This document shows, one piece after another, positions 53,725 through 63,039 of a DNA stretch of 64,000 nt. The notes below the pieces were generated by a model, which saw only the letters and a program-made list of their open reading frames with translations, was not told where the DNA came from and did no database searches. The DNA comes from Dehalococcoidia bacterium. GTDB taxonomy: Bacteria; Chloroflexota; Dehalococcoidia; GIF9; AB-539-J10. The translations under genes were made by a program, and so were the position numbers. The stretch covers positions 46,295 to 110,294 of the forward strand of contig JAUVZB010000003.1 in the NCBI GenBank assembly GCA_030602785.1. The letters are read 5' to 3'. Positions within the stretch are counted from its first letter, which is position 1; the number at the start of each line of letters is the position of its first letter.

Positions 53725-55923
53725 ATGAGCATGAAATGGGTACGCGCCCTCTCGCGGGCATTCTCAGCAACTATGGTGACCAGTCTGCTGGTTCTCACGA
53801 TGGCGATTCCCGCGGTATCCGCCGCTGACGAGGTGATCTCCGTTACAGACGTAACACTGCAGGACGGCACCCAGACGGTACAAGTCAGACTTCAGAATAT
53901 CGCCAGCCTCGGATCCATTGATTTCAAGCTCGAGTACGACACCAGCAAAGTCAAAGCCGTGGCTGTTCAGCGGGGTGCCCTCCCCATCGGTGTAGAGACT
54001 TGGGTAATCGATGATGCGGCAGGCACGGTAACTGGTATCTGGGCCTTACTTGGTGGGGTGACGGGTATCGTTGATTCCGTGTTCTTCACAGTCACCTTCG
54101 CACCGGTCACCGAATGCGCCCCGACTTCGTTCAGTCACGATAGCACTTTCTTCGACTATTCAGACGCCTCCGGTAACCCACTTGATGCGCCTACTTTCGT
54201 CATGGGTGAGTATGAAGTCCTCCCTCCCACCGTGGTATGGATTGATGATGACTTCACCGGCCCCACCGTCGATGGCGGCCATACTTGGGGCTACAACGCC
54301 TTCGACGATATTCAGGAGGGCATCGATGCCGTCTCCGCGAGCACCGTCCACGTGGCGGCGGGCTCCTACTCCGGGTTCGTCATCGCCGGCAGGTCCGGCC
54401 TTCAGGTCCTCGGCGAGGCCGGCGCGGTGGTCGACACCGCCCCCTTTGCCATCGGGCCGGGCGGCCAGTCCCTCTGCGGCATTGACGCGTCAGACAACAT
54501 CCTCGTACAGAACCTTGAGTTCGATGGCGCCGTCCTCGGTACTGGCGGCAGTTTCCGGGGCGCAGGCATATACTGCTACAACAGCAGTCGCATCACGCTG
54601 GATGGCGTGAACGTCCACGACTGCTACAACCCCTCTGACTCCCACCCCAGCTATGCCATCTACATTTCCAGCACCACGGTCGCTATCACCAATCCGAACC
54701 TCCATAACAACGAGGTCGGCGTCTACGTCGATAACGACACTGTCTCCATCACCGGCGGCAGCATCGAGGGCCTCGGCGCCTCCATTCCTTCGACCGGTAT
54801 CTGGGCCGACTTTGACGCCATTGTCAGCGTCTCCGGCACGGAGGTGTTCGACTGCTCCGACACCGGTGGTTCCGTAGCGCCCGGAGCCGGTTTCTATGAA
54901 ACCGTCGGCGCAGGCATATACGTTGCGGACTCCGCAACGGTGACCTGCACGGGCTGCTGCAAGATACACGACAACGACGGGGGCATCGTCGTGGAGAACT
55001 ACGGCCTGCTCACCGCAAACGGCAACAACATCGAACGCAACGATTGGGGCGTCGTCTGGGAGTGGTACTGGACAGGCGAGGAACCCGGAACTTCTGTGCC
55101 GCCCGACCTCGACTGCGAGGAGAACTGGTGGGGATATGCGGATGGGCCGGGGCCGGGAGGGACAGGCAATCCCGTCACCGACGGCGTTGACTTCACTCCC
55201 TGGCTTGACGGACCATGTCCGGGTGGCAACCCGGTGGGTATGAACGCCAAGCTCATAGGCGTGCCCCGCAGCGGCGAGCCCGGTCTCACCGTAGAGTTCA
55301 CCGACCTCTCCACCCCCGTACAAGGCTGCGACATCATCTCCCGGTTGTGGGACTTCGGCGATGGCGGCACCAGCACCGAGCAGAACCCTTCCCATACTTA
55401 CGACAAGGAAGGCATCTATACCGTCACGCTGACTGTGCTCGACGACTGCGGCTTCTCCGACTCCGTCACCATGAGAGCCTACATCACGGTGCGGACTGCC
55501 TACAGTGGGGACACGGCGGAGGATGCCAAGATGTCCGTCTGCTACCTCAACATCGACCCGATACATGTCCTGCAAAACCAGGAGGTCGTCATCTCCGCCA
55601 ATGTCTGCAACCAGGGCGGTGAGCGCGGCACTAAGACCGCTACCCTTATGGTCAACGGCAATGCAGAGCAGAGCCAGACCGTCAGCGTCTCGCCCGGCGC
55701 CTGCCAGCAGGTCACCTTCAGGATCTCCCGGGCCGTCCCCGGCACCTACCAAGTCGGCGTTGACGGCATGATAGGCCAGTTCAGCGTCCTCGCTCCAAGG
55801 ACCGTGACACAGAACGTGCCTACCGAGCAGGACACAGGCATCGGCACAGGAGGCATCATCGCCCTTGTTGCCGTGGCCATCGCTCTCATTGTCGGACTTG
55901 TGGTGATATTCAAGAAGGAATAG
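53725..55923 (+). CDS. membrane-anchored scaffold: cohesin + right-handed beta-helix + PKD + CARDB + C-terminal TM
   Basis: Cohesin-like N-terminus ([36 protein letters not shown]...[12 protein letters not shown]); parallel beta-helix repeats; PKD ([49 protein letters not shown]); [31 protein letters not shown]. Confidence 0.88.
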   Translation: MSMKWVRALSRAFSATMVTSLLVLTMAIPAVSAADEVISVTDVTLQDGTQTVQVRLQNIASLGSIDFKLEYDTSKVKAVAVQRGALPIGVETWVIDDAAGTVTGIWALLGGVTGIVDSVFFTVTFAPVTECAPTSFSHDSTFFDYSDASGNPLDAPTFVMGEYEVLPPTVVWIDDDFTGPTVDGGHTWGYNAFDDIQEGIDAVSASTVHVAAGSYSGFVIAGRSGLQVLGEAGAVVDTAPFAIGPGGQSLCGIDASDNILVQNLEFDGAVLGTGGSFRGAGIYCYNSSRITLDGVNVHDCYNPSDSHPSYAIYISSTTVAITNPNLHNNEVGVYVDNDTVSITGGSIEGLGASIPSTGIWADFDAIVSVSGTEVFDCSDTGGSVAPGAGFYETVGAGIYVADSATVTCTGCCKIHDNDGGIVVENYGLLTANGNNIERNDWGVVWEWYWTGEEPGTSVPPDLDCEENWWGYADGPGPGGTGNPVTDGVDFTPWLDGPCPGGNPVGMNAKLIGVPRSGEPGLTVEFTDLSTPVQGCDIISRLWDFGDGGTSTEQNPSHTYDKEGIYTVTLTVLDDCGFSDSVTMRAYITVRTAYSGDTAEDAKMSVCYLNIDPIHVLQNQEVVISANVCNQGGERGTKTATLMVNGNAEQSQTVSVSPGACQQVTFRISRAVPGTYQVGVDGMIGQFSVLAPRTVTQNVPTEQDTGIGTGGIIALVAVAIALIVGLVVIFKKE

Positions 55924-56019
55924 CTCTTTCATAGTCCACGCAACCTCAGAGGGGTGGCCCAGAGCCACCCCTCTTCCTTGTCTCCCTCCCGCACGAGGCG
56001 GGGTGGTTTCGAATGTAGT

Positions 56020-56172
56020 GGCACGTTGCACGTGCCGGGTGGGCGTGGGGTGGGTCCGGATGTAGGGGCCTAGCATGCCTGGCCCATCGCCCCTTCATCA
56101 CACAACGCCGCAAAGGCCAACACCTCCCTGAATGACACACTACCCGGCGGGAGAGGCATGCCTCTCCCCTAC
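56020..56172. repeat. palindromic repeat cluster with linker
   Basis: GGCACGTTGCACGTGCC (56020), GGGCC...GGCCC (56065), linker, GGGAGAGGCATGCCTCTCCCCTAC (56149). Confidence 0.85.
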
Positions 56173-56340
56173 AGGTACCGGCCTGCATAGAACCGCCTCG
56201 CGGCGGATGAAGGTTTCGGCAGCAGCCCACCATGTGGAATTCACGGCGCGGCCCTCCGTGTCCGCCCGTGGCAATCGGGGTGGTTGGTGGTTTCGAATGT
56301 AGTTGCACGTGCCTGGTGGACGCGGGGCGGTCCGAATGTA

Positions 56341-56504
56341 GGGGCGGACCTCAGTGTCCGCCCGCGGGGGTCAGTGCCAGGGGGTGGTTCCGATGTAGAT
56401 ACCGTTTTGCCTGACCCGTCGCCCTGTCGTCGGACAACGCCGCAAAGGCCGACACAACCGTGAACGGCACACAACCCGACGGGAGAGGCATGCCTCTCCC
56501 CTAC
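56341..56504. repeat. palindromic repeat cluster with linker
   Basis: GGGGCGGACCTCAGTGTCCGCCCGC (56341), TGTAGATACCGTTTTGCCTGAC module (56394), linker, GGGAGAGGCATGCCTCTCCCCTAC (56481). Confidence 0.85.
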
Positions 56505-56545
56505 AGATCCGCCCGTGGTGGCGGAGTGGGGTGGTTCCGAATGTA

Positions 56546-56836
56546 GGGGCACGTTGCACGTGCCCGGTGGATGCGGGGCGGTGGTTCCGGATGTAGATAC
56601 CGTCTTGCCTGTCCCGTCGCTCTGTTGCCGCACAGCGCCGCAAACGCCAACACAACCCTGAATGACACACTACCCGGGGGGCGGACACAGAGGTCCGCCC
56701 CTACGGGAAATCGAGCACTTCCACCCTGCCAACCATCGCCCACCCGACGGGCGGGCGCAGAGGCCCGCCCCTTGGGAAACAGGGCTTTCCCCCCTCTCGT
56801 CCATCCACCCCACGGGCACGTGCAACGTGCCCCTAC
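56546..56836. repeat. palindromic repeat cluster with linker
   Basis: GGGGCACGTTGCACGTGCCCG (56546), TGTAGATACCGTCTTGCCTGTC (56592), linker, GGGCGGACACAGAGGTCCGCCCCTAC (56679), GGGCGGGCGCAGAGGCCCGCCCCTT (56749), GGGCACGTGCAACGTGCCCCTAC (56814). Confidence 0.85.
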
Positions 56837-56965
56837 ATCACGAACCACACCCCACATCCACCCACAACACAGCTTGCCGTCGCAACACCCCGTACTCATT
56901 TCTTGCGTTTTGAGGCTCCTGCCGCTATAGTTATGCGCGTCAACGCACACGCGTGAGGAGCAGCT

Positions 56966-57358
56966 ATGTCAGGGAATGGTGACAGGGGCGGACTGCTGAG
57001 CGCCGGTGGCATTCTCAGCATCATTGTGGGAGTGATCGAGACCGTCGCGGGCGGGTTACTCACGGCGGTATCAGCCTTTGCGCTTCCGCTGTGGGAGCCA
57101 CAGATACCCTTTCTCCCGCGCTTCGGCAGCATCTGTCCGCTGCCACTGGACTCCACGCCGGCCCTCATTGCGGGCATCGTCATCCTGGTGTTGGGCATTC
57201 TGGCCATCATCGGCGGGGTTGCTGCCCTGAAGCGCTCCAGCTTCGGATTGGCGCTGGTTGGTGCGTTGTGTGCGTTCCTGCCCCTGAACATACTGGGCCT
57301 GCTGGCACTGATATTCGTGTCGCTTGGCTCGGGCGAGTTCGGGACAGAGGACATTTAG
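56966..57358 (+). CDS. small multi-TM hypothetical membrane protein
   Basis: 130 aa with four hydrophobic segments, RBS GAGGAGC upstream. Confidence 0.65.
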   Translation: MSGNGDRGGLLSAGGILSIIVGVIETVAGGLLTAVSAFALPLWEPQIPFLPRFGSICPLPLDSTPALIAGIVILVLGILAIIGGVAALKRSSFGLALVGALCAFLPLNILGLLALIFVSLGSGEFGTEDI

Positions 57359-57359
57359 C

Positions 57360-57446
57360 GCCGAAGTGGCGGAATGGCAGACGCGCTACGTTCAGGGCGT
57401 AGTGCCCCTTGCGGGCATGAGGGTTCAAGTCCCTCCTTCGGCACCA
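57360..57446 (+). tRNA. tRNA-Leu (CAG)
   Basis: Class II tRNA with long variable arm; GCCGAAG/CTTCGGC acceptor; loop TTCAGGG; encoded CCA. Confidence 0.96.
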
Positions 57447-57456
57447 GTTTGCTCAT

Positions 57457-57530
57457 GCGCCTGTGGCTCAGCTGGATAGAGCGCAGCCCTGCGGAGGCTG
57501 AGGTCGTGGGTTCGAATCCCACCAGGCGTA
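57457..57530 (+). tRNA. tRNA-Arg (GCG)
   Basis: GCGCCTG/CAGGCGT acceptor; anticodon loop CTGCGGA; T loop TTCGAAT; no encoded CCA. Confidence 0.95.
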
Positions 57531-57563
57531 CTTGATTTCTCTCCGCGCACCAGGCGTCACGGC

Positions 57564-57639
57564 GGGCGGTTAGCTCAGTGGTTAGAGCGCCTGTCTTACA
57601 CACAGGAGGTCACTGGTTCAAGTCCAGTACTGCCCACCA
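57564..57639 (+). tRNA. tRNA-Val (TAC)
   Basis: GGGCGGT/ACTGCCC acceptor; anticodon loop CTTACAC; encoded CCA. Confidence 0.95.
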
Positions 57640-57665
57640 CCAAACATAAGAGACACCCGGCAGAG

Positions 57666-58697
57666 CTATGCTCCGTCGTCCTGAGACAGGGGCTCAACGC
57701 CCTCCCTCACCACGAGGTAAAGATCGTCGGCAATCGCCTTGATGCCCGAGGCGCTCTCAAGCTGCGAGAGCCATGGCGAAGGCAAGGCCTCTTCACCAAG
57801 CAGCGTTCCGAGTATGGCCCCGGTTATCGACCCGGTGGAGTCGCTGTCGCCGGAGTGATTCACGGCTGCCAGCACAGCGGCCTCCCAGTCCTGCTCAAAG
57901 CGAATCGAACAGTAGATCGCTATGGCGAGCGCTTCCTCTCCAACCCATCCTTCCCCGAGCTGAGCAATCGCCTCCTGTGCCTCGACACCTTCAGAGGCCA
58001 GCCTGCGGGCTTGCTCTGCCTTCGCGAGCGTCTCCTCGTGCCCCCGCCAGCGCCTCAGAGTCTTCAACGCAGCGCTCACGCACTCCTGCAGTTCTCGCCC
58101 TTCCATCAACAGCGCAATCGTCTCGGCAAGAACACCGGCAGGCAGGTAGCCGGAGGGATGTCCGTGTGTGATTGCCGCGAACTCGACCCCGTACTGAAAC
58201 GCCTGCCCCGGAGGAAAGGATAGTCCCGCCGGCGCCACGCGCATCACGCCGCCACATCCCTTACGATTGTTGAAGGGAACATCCCACGTGCCCATGCGCC
58301 CGCTCCGCAAAGCCCAGAGACAGGTCGCGCCGGGCGCGCGGTTCATGTACGGGTTGTCCTGTGTTCGGAGCCAGACAAGGTAGCGGCGGTAGACCGCCTG
58401 CGCCGGGCGCCAGACGTCACCGTGTCTGAGTGCAAGGTACGCGTCCACGCAACCTCTCGCGGTGGCGAGGGACATCTGTGTGTCATCGGTGAACGAGCCG
58501 GCACGGAACTCGCGCCACGGTTCAAGCCCCGTGATGCCGTCCGCTTCGTATTCTTCACGTATCTCGTCGAGATTCAGGAACTCGACGGGAGCGCCGAGCG
58601 CGTCGCCGAGCGCCAGCCCGAGCAGACAGCCCTCGTACTGGCCCTGCCGGGCCCTCGAGAAAGCCGACCCCTGCCCCTCCCATGCAGCCATCGTCAT
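57666..58697 (-). CDS. ADP-ribosylglycohydrolase family protein
   Basis: YEGCLLGLALGDALGAPVEF...GSFTDDTQMSLATARG...AAVNHSGDSDSTGSITGAILG: Mg-binding motifs of the DraG/ARH fold. Confidence 0.93.
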   Translation of the reverse strand: MTMAAWEGQGSAFSRARQGQYEGCLLGLALGDALGAPVEFLNLDEIREEYEADGITGLEPWREFRAGSFTDDTQMSLATARGCVDAYLALRHGDVWRPAQAVYRRYLVWLRTQDNPYMNRAPGATCLWALRSGRMGTWDVPFNNRKGCGGVMRVAPAGLSFPPGQAFQYGVEFAAITHGHPSGYLPAGVLAETIALLMEGRELQECVSAALKTLRRWRGHEETLAKAEQARRLASEGVEAQEAIAQLGEGWVGEEALAIAIYCSIRFEQDWEAAVLAAVNHSGDSDSTGSITGAILGTLLGEEALPSPWLSQLESASGIKAIADDLYLVVREGVEPLSQDDGA

Positions 58698-58807
58698 TCA
58701 AACAGACCCTTGCAGACAGGGTGACCGCGCAGCCCGTCCGTGTAGCGCCTCTGCGCAGCCCGTCCGGGTAGCGCGTCTGCGCAACAGAGCACGCCCCTGC
58801 CGTACGA

Positions 58808-58830
58808 GCGGGTCTCGAACCCACCCCTAC
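58808..58830 (-). repeat. palindromic repeat (GCGGGT stem, CCCCTAC end)
   Basis: GCGGGT-CTCGA-ACCCAC-CCCTAC. Confidence 0.5.
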
Positions 58831-58865
58831 CAGGCCAATTACGCAACAAACTCAAGCCCGCACCG

Positions 58866-59753
58866 CTATCCACGAACCTCGACATTTGCCATCTTCTCGA
58901 ACGCCTGCACCAGGGACTGCGAGCCCTTCGACGACATGCCCTCCGCCTCGACACCATGGTAGAGCTGGTGCACGAGCGACGAAGCGGGCATGAAGACCTT
59001 CAACTCACGCGCAGCGGCCAGGACAAGGGAGAGGTCATTCTGGGAAGCGCTCACTGGGTAGCCCGTCTCGAAGTCACGGGCGAGAATCTTGGGGCCCATG
59101 TTATCCAGCTCCCATGACTGGGCAGCACCCGCGGATAGGATGCTGAGGAGTTTCTTCAAGTCGATTCCCGCCTTCGCGGCCAGCGTGAACGCCTCGCAGA
59201 CGCCACAGAGGTTGACGAAGCAGAGCACCTGGCTGCACAACTTGGCCGTCGCTCCCGCTCCGGTCTCACCGATGCGAATGATTACCCGGCCGAGTGGCTC
59301 CAATATCGGAAGCACGCTGTCGAAAGCCTCTTCGGGGCCGCCGACCATGATGACCATGTTGCCGGTCCGCGCAGCGGGGGCGCCGCCGCTCACCGGCGCA
59401 TCGAGAAAGGACGCGCCTCTCTCCTTGCATGCGCCCGCGATTCGTCCTGCGAGCGACGGCGACATCGGCGTCATGTCGACCACGATGCTTCCTTGCGACA
59501 ACCCCTCGACGACTCCGTTGTCGCCGAGATGCCACTCCTCCGCCTGTGCGCTATCATCCGCGGCCGCAATCACAACATCGACCTTCGACGCCAACTCTTT
59601 CGGCGTTCCCGCACGTGCGGCGCCACTGCGAACGCACTCCTGCACTCCGTCCTCATCGACCCCCCAGACAAGCACAGGATGGCCATATTCGAGAAGCCGC
59701 CAGCATACTGCCCTCGCAAGTGGTCCGGCTCCCACAACTCCCAGCTTTCTCAT
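58866..59753 (-). CDS. NAD(P)-dependent oxidoreductase (3-hydroxyisobutyrate dehydrogenase family)
   Basis: LGVVGAGPLARAVCWRLLEYGHPVLVW...FLDAPVSGGAPAARTGNMVIMVGG. Confidence 0.9.
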   Translation of the reverse strand: MRKLGVVGAGPLARAVCWRLLEYGHPVLVWGVDEDGVQECVRSGAARAGTPKELASKVDVVIAAADDSAQAEEWHLGDNGVVEGLSQGSIVVDMTPMSPSLAGRIAGACKERGASFLDAPVSGGAPAARTGNMVIMVGGPEEAFDSVLPILEPLGRVIIRIGETGAGATAKLCSQVLCFVNLCGVCEAFTLAAKAGIDLKKLLSILSAGAAQSWELDNMGPKILARDFETGYPVSASQNDLSLVLAAARELKVFMPASSLVHQLYHGVEAEGMSSKGSQSLVQAFEKMANVEVRG

Positions 59754-59937
59754 CGGTCAGAACCTCCTGACGTGCTCGTTGCGCCATTGTATGTCCGCGC
59801 AATGAAGTCAGCAAACCAGTGCCCATGCGCAGCAGCGGGACGCCTGCGCCTTACAGAACGGACGTCTGCTACCATAGGGCCCGGACAGGCGCGTATCACA
59901 CGTGCACAGTCGTACAGACAAACGGAAGGAGGGAAAC

Positions 59938-61020
59938 ATGTCGAGCAGTGAGATGCGCGGCAAGGTGCAGACCGTACTCGGCCCCATCGAAGCCGCGGAC
60001 CTCGGGGTGACGCTTCCACACGAGCATTGCCTCTTCGACCTCTCCATGTGGTTTCGCGAGCCCACAAGGTCAAGCGAGCGGTTCCGCGCCTACCAGCCTG
60101 TGACACTGGAAAACCTCGGCTGGGTGCGCTACCACCCGTACAACAACAGGGACAACTGGGTCATGCTGGACGAGGAGATAGCCATCGAGGAGATATCTCG
60201 CTATCGCCGTTCCGGTGGCGTTTCCATGGTCGACATGTCGAACTACGGACTCGGTCGCGACCCGGAGGCGCTTGCGCGCATATCGCGTGCGACGGGGCTC
60301 AACATCATCATGGGCTCGGGCTACTACCTCGAGCCGATGTGGCCCGCCGGACTGACTCAGGACAAGATGGTCGAGAGCATCGTGCGAGACATCACCGAGG
60401 GCGCCGACGGCACGGGCATACGGTCGGGCCTCATCGGAGAGATAGGCATCGAGCGCTTCGGGCCTGACCAGCCAATGACCGAGGGCTACCTGATGGCGCT
60501 CAGGGCCACGGCAGAGGCGCAGAAGGCCACAGGCGCGCCGGTCAACATACACCCCGGTCACAGCCCCGACTCGCCCCTGGAAATCGTCGAATACCTCGCG
60601 AAGCACGGGTCCGACGTCACACGCGTTGCTATCAGTCACATCGACCGCACCGTCTTCGACCACGGCATGCGGGTGGAGCTGGCGAAGACGGGTTGCTACC
60701 TCGAATACGACATGTTCTCATTCGAGGGCTGGCACCAGGTTCGCCACGTGCTCTCGGAGCAGAACCCGATCCCCGTGGAGGTGCCGAACGACGCGGGGCG
60801 GGTGGCGGAGATAGTCGCGCTGGTAAACGACGGCTACATCGGGCAGATTCTCATCTCGCATGACCACTGCAGCAAGCATCGCCTGATGCGCTGGGGCGGA
60901 CCGGGCTACGCGCACATACTGGAGAACATCGTGCCGCTGCTGCGGGACCGCGGGCTCACAAGCGAGCAAGTGCAGACAATCATCGTGGACAACCCGAAGA
61001 AGTTCCTGCAGTTCGTGTAG
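59938..61020 (+). CDS. phosphotriesterase family protein
   Basis: KVQTVLGPIEAADLGVTLPHEHCLFDLS (HxH), GEIGIERF, NIHPGH, SHIDRT, ISHDHCSKH. Confidence 0.9.
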   Translation: MSSSEMRGKVQTVLGPIEAADLGVTLPHEHCLFDLSMWFREPTRSSERFRAYQPVTLENLGWVRYHPYNNRDNWVMLDEEIAIEEISRYRRSGGVSMVDMSNYGLGRDPEALARISRATGLNIIMGSGYYLEPMWPAGLTQDKMVESIVRDITEGADGTGIRSGLIGEIGIERFGPDQPMTEGYLMALRATAEAQKATGAPVNIHPGHSPDSPLEIVEYLAKHGSDVTRVAISHIDRTVFDHGMRVELAKTGCYLEYDMFSFEGWHQVRHVLSEQNPIPVEVPNDAGRVAEIVALVNDGYIGQILISHDHCSKHRLMRWGGPGYAHILENIVPLLRDRGLTSEQVQTIIVDNPKKFLQFV

Positions 61021-61052
61021 CGAAGCAGGCGTCGAGCTTTCAACACGAGGCG

Positions 61053-61293
61053 GGGGCGGACCTCTGTGTCCGCCCGCCGATGGAAGGGTGGTACCGTGGT
61101 GATCCCCTGTAGGGGCAGGCTCCCATGCCTGCCCGTCGGGGTTGGGTGGTGTTCCATTGTAGGGGCGGACCTCCGTGTCCGCCCGCCGATGGAAGGGTGG
61201 TACCGTGGTAATCCCCTGTAGGGGCAGGCTCCCATGCCTGCCCGTCGGGGTTGGGTGGTGTTCCATTGTAGGGGCGGACCTCCGTGTCCGCCC
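61053..61293 (+). repeat. 109 bp tandem duplication of palindromic repeats (2.2 units)
   Basis: GGGGCGGACCTCTGTGTCCGCCCGCCGATGGAAGG... starts at 61053, 61162 and 61271. Confidence 0.95.
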
Positions 61294-61363
61294 GCCACGG
61301 GTTTGTGCACCGTCGACGGTTGGTTGTGCCAACACCTCCACCTGCATCCATCTCCCCCACCAC

Positions 61364-61435
61364 GGGCAGGCGCAGAGGCCTGCCCCTACATTCGGACCGC
61401 CTCGCGTCTACCGGGCACGTGCAACGTGCCCCTAC
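61364..61435 (-). repeat. two reverse-oriented palindromic repeats
   Basis: GGGCAGGCGCAGAGGCCTGCCCCTAC (61364), GGGCACGTGCAACGTGCCCCTAC (61413). Confidence 0.85.
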
Positions 61436-61482
61436 AGCACGAACCACGGCCATGCCCTTGCCACCCTCGCCATGAATCAATC

Positions 61483-61507
61483 TTGACATCCAAGACGGTA
61501 TCTACAT
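61483..61507. repeat. solo copy of IS110-end-associated module
   Basis: TTGACATCCAAGACGGTATCTACAT = reverse complement of the module at 63861-63885. Confidence 0.7.
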
Positions 61508-61588
61508 TCCGCGCTTCGCGCACTCCCGGCCTTCGTGAAGTGGCGCACCAACCCTGCCCTACGCTGTGTAGCCTCACCGTCAGTGTGC

Positions 61589-61624
61589 TTATTCCGACAG
61601 GCTCCTAAGAGCCTGTCGGAATAA
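61589..61624. repeat. perfect 16 bp inverted repeat at MITE end
   Basis: TTATTCCGACAGGCTC-CTAA-GAGCCTGTCGGAATAA. Confidence 0.95.
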
Positions 61625-61713
61625 TGTCCGGTCTAGCTTCAACATGTGGAAAGGACCGAAAGAATCTAGCTTCAGGAACTGGCCTATTTGGGATTACTCC
61701 GACACACTCCTAG
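61605..61713. mobile_element. 109 bp MITE-like element, copy 2
   Basis: ~90% identical to 49948-50056; TIR CTAAGAGCCTGTCGGA/TCCGACACACTCCTAG. Confidence 0.75.
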
Positions 61714-62813
61714 GGACTCGGAGGGCTCGCGACCAGCGTCGCGTATGTGAGCTTTTTCGTCTCCTCCCGCCAGTAGATAATCTCGACTTCATCACCGACC
61801 TGCGCGGCGTCTATGGCCCTGGCAAGCGCCTGCGAGTCAACAATTTCCTCTCCGGCGAACTTGATGATGATATCGCCGGGCTCGAGGCCCGCCTCGTGTG
61901 CGGGGCTGTCCGCCACTACACCGGTCACCAGTACGCCCCAGTCGACAGCGAGCTCGTATTGCTCCGCGACATACGGGTTCATCGTGTAGAGACCGATTCC
62001 CAGCCACGGTCTGACGACTCTGCCGCGCTCGATAAGGTCCACGATGATAGGCAGCGCCTGGTTGATGCTGATGGCGTAACCCATCCCCTCGACACCAACC
62101 GTGGCGATCTTGATGCTGTTTATGCCGATGACCTCGCCCGCGCTGTCCACCAGCGGTCCTCCGCTGTTGCCCGGGTTGATAGCCGCATCCGTCTGCACCA
62201 GGTCGAGCAGCGTCTGTCCCGGAGATGACTCGAGCGACACGCCGACCACACTCGCAATCCCGCTAGTCGCGCTGATGCCCATGCCGAGCGAGTTGCCGAT
62301 AGCGACGAGGGCGTCGCCTATCTGCAGTGTCGAGGAGTCGCCGATTGCGGCGGCCGGCAGACCATACTCTGCTATCTTGACGACGGCCAGGTCGGTCAAC
62401 GGATCGGTGTACACGGCGTCGGCCTCGATGTTGCGACCGTCATCCAGCGTCACCATCACGATCTTCGCCCCCTCTACCACATGGTTGTTCGTGACGATGT
62501 ACCCATCCTCGCGAATCACCCACCCTGACCCCGCACCACCCTGCGTGCTCGGGCGATTGAAGACGTCGTAGGTTGTGCTCTCTGTGCTGATGGCCACAAC
62601 CGATGGTTTCACCTTCGCCACAACCTCGGCAAGACTGGAAAGCTCCTCGCCGTGTGCCGGAGCGAACCCTGACACGCCCTCATCGACGCCGGCAGGCGCA
62701 CTCTCGGCCTCCACATCGCCCGCAGGTTGCGCCGGTGCGCAGCCCACGATAAGCAAGAGCGCCAGCACGGTAATCAACGCGTACCGCAGGCCACTTCGAT
62801 ACAGCAGTCTCAT
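61710..62813 (-). CDS. HtrA/DegP-like S1C serine protease lipoprotein with PDZ domain
   Basis: Lipobox LLLIVGC; NNHVVEGA, DLAVVKI, NPGNSGGPLVDSAG; C-terminal PDZ. Confidence 0.93.
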   Translation of the reverse strand: MRLLYRSGLRYALITVLALLLIVGCAPAQPAGDVEAESAPAGVDEGVSGFAPAHGEELSSLAEVVAKVKPSVVAISTESTTYDVFNRPSTQGGAGSGWVIREDGYIVTNNHVVEGAKIVMVTLDDGRNIEADAVYTDPLTDLAVVKIAEYGLPAAAIGDSSTLQIGDALVAIGNSLGMGISATSGIASVVGVSLESSPGQTLLDLVQTDAAINPGNSGGPLVDSAGEVIGINSIKIATVGVEGMGYAISINQALPIIVDLIERGRVVRPWLGIGLYTMNPYVAEQYELAVDWGVLVTGVVADSPAHEAGLEPGDIIIKFAGEEIVDSQALARAIDAAQVGDEVEIIYWREETKKLTYATLVASPPSP

Positions 62814-63039
62814 TCCCTGCTCCTTTCAGAACTCAGCCGCGCCACATCGCGCGGCCGCACAGTACACTATTCGCCGCATCCACTATTCCCCTCCAACCAC
62901 CCGGATGGCGCAACCGCGCCGAAGGCATGACATCGCTCTCACCGGGAGGTTCCACCGCACCCGGAAAACCACGAACATCATGATAGCAAGACAATGTGAA
63001 AGACATGTGAAGAGAGGGAAGAAACCACGGAGCCGGCGG

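Noticed and set aside
54490-56076. 528 aa minus-strand ORF opposite the cohesin scaffold gene
   Set aside because: Shadow ORF; it also runs into repeat DNA at its 5' end.
56241-56950. Several 80-150 aa ORFs in the repeat-rich region
   Set aside because: They read through hairpin repeats (e.g. RGGHRGPPLREI) and lack codon or homology support.
58800-58835. Possible tRNA 3' fragment (GTGGGTTCGAGACCCGC on the minus strand resembles a T arm)
   Set aside because: No acceptor, D or anticodon arms; better explained as a hairpin of the CCCCTAC-ending repeat family.
60718-61489. Repetitive ORFs such as GGHGGPPLQWNTTQPRRAGMGACPYRG
   Set aside because: Translation of the 109 bp tandem/palindromic repeats, not a protein family.
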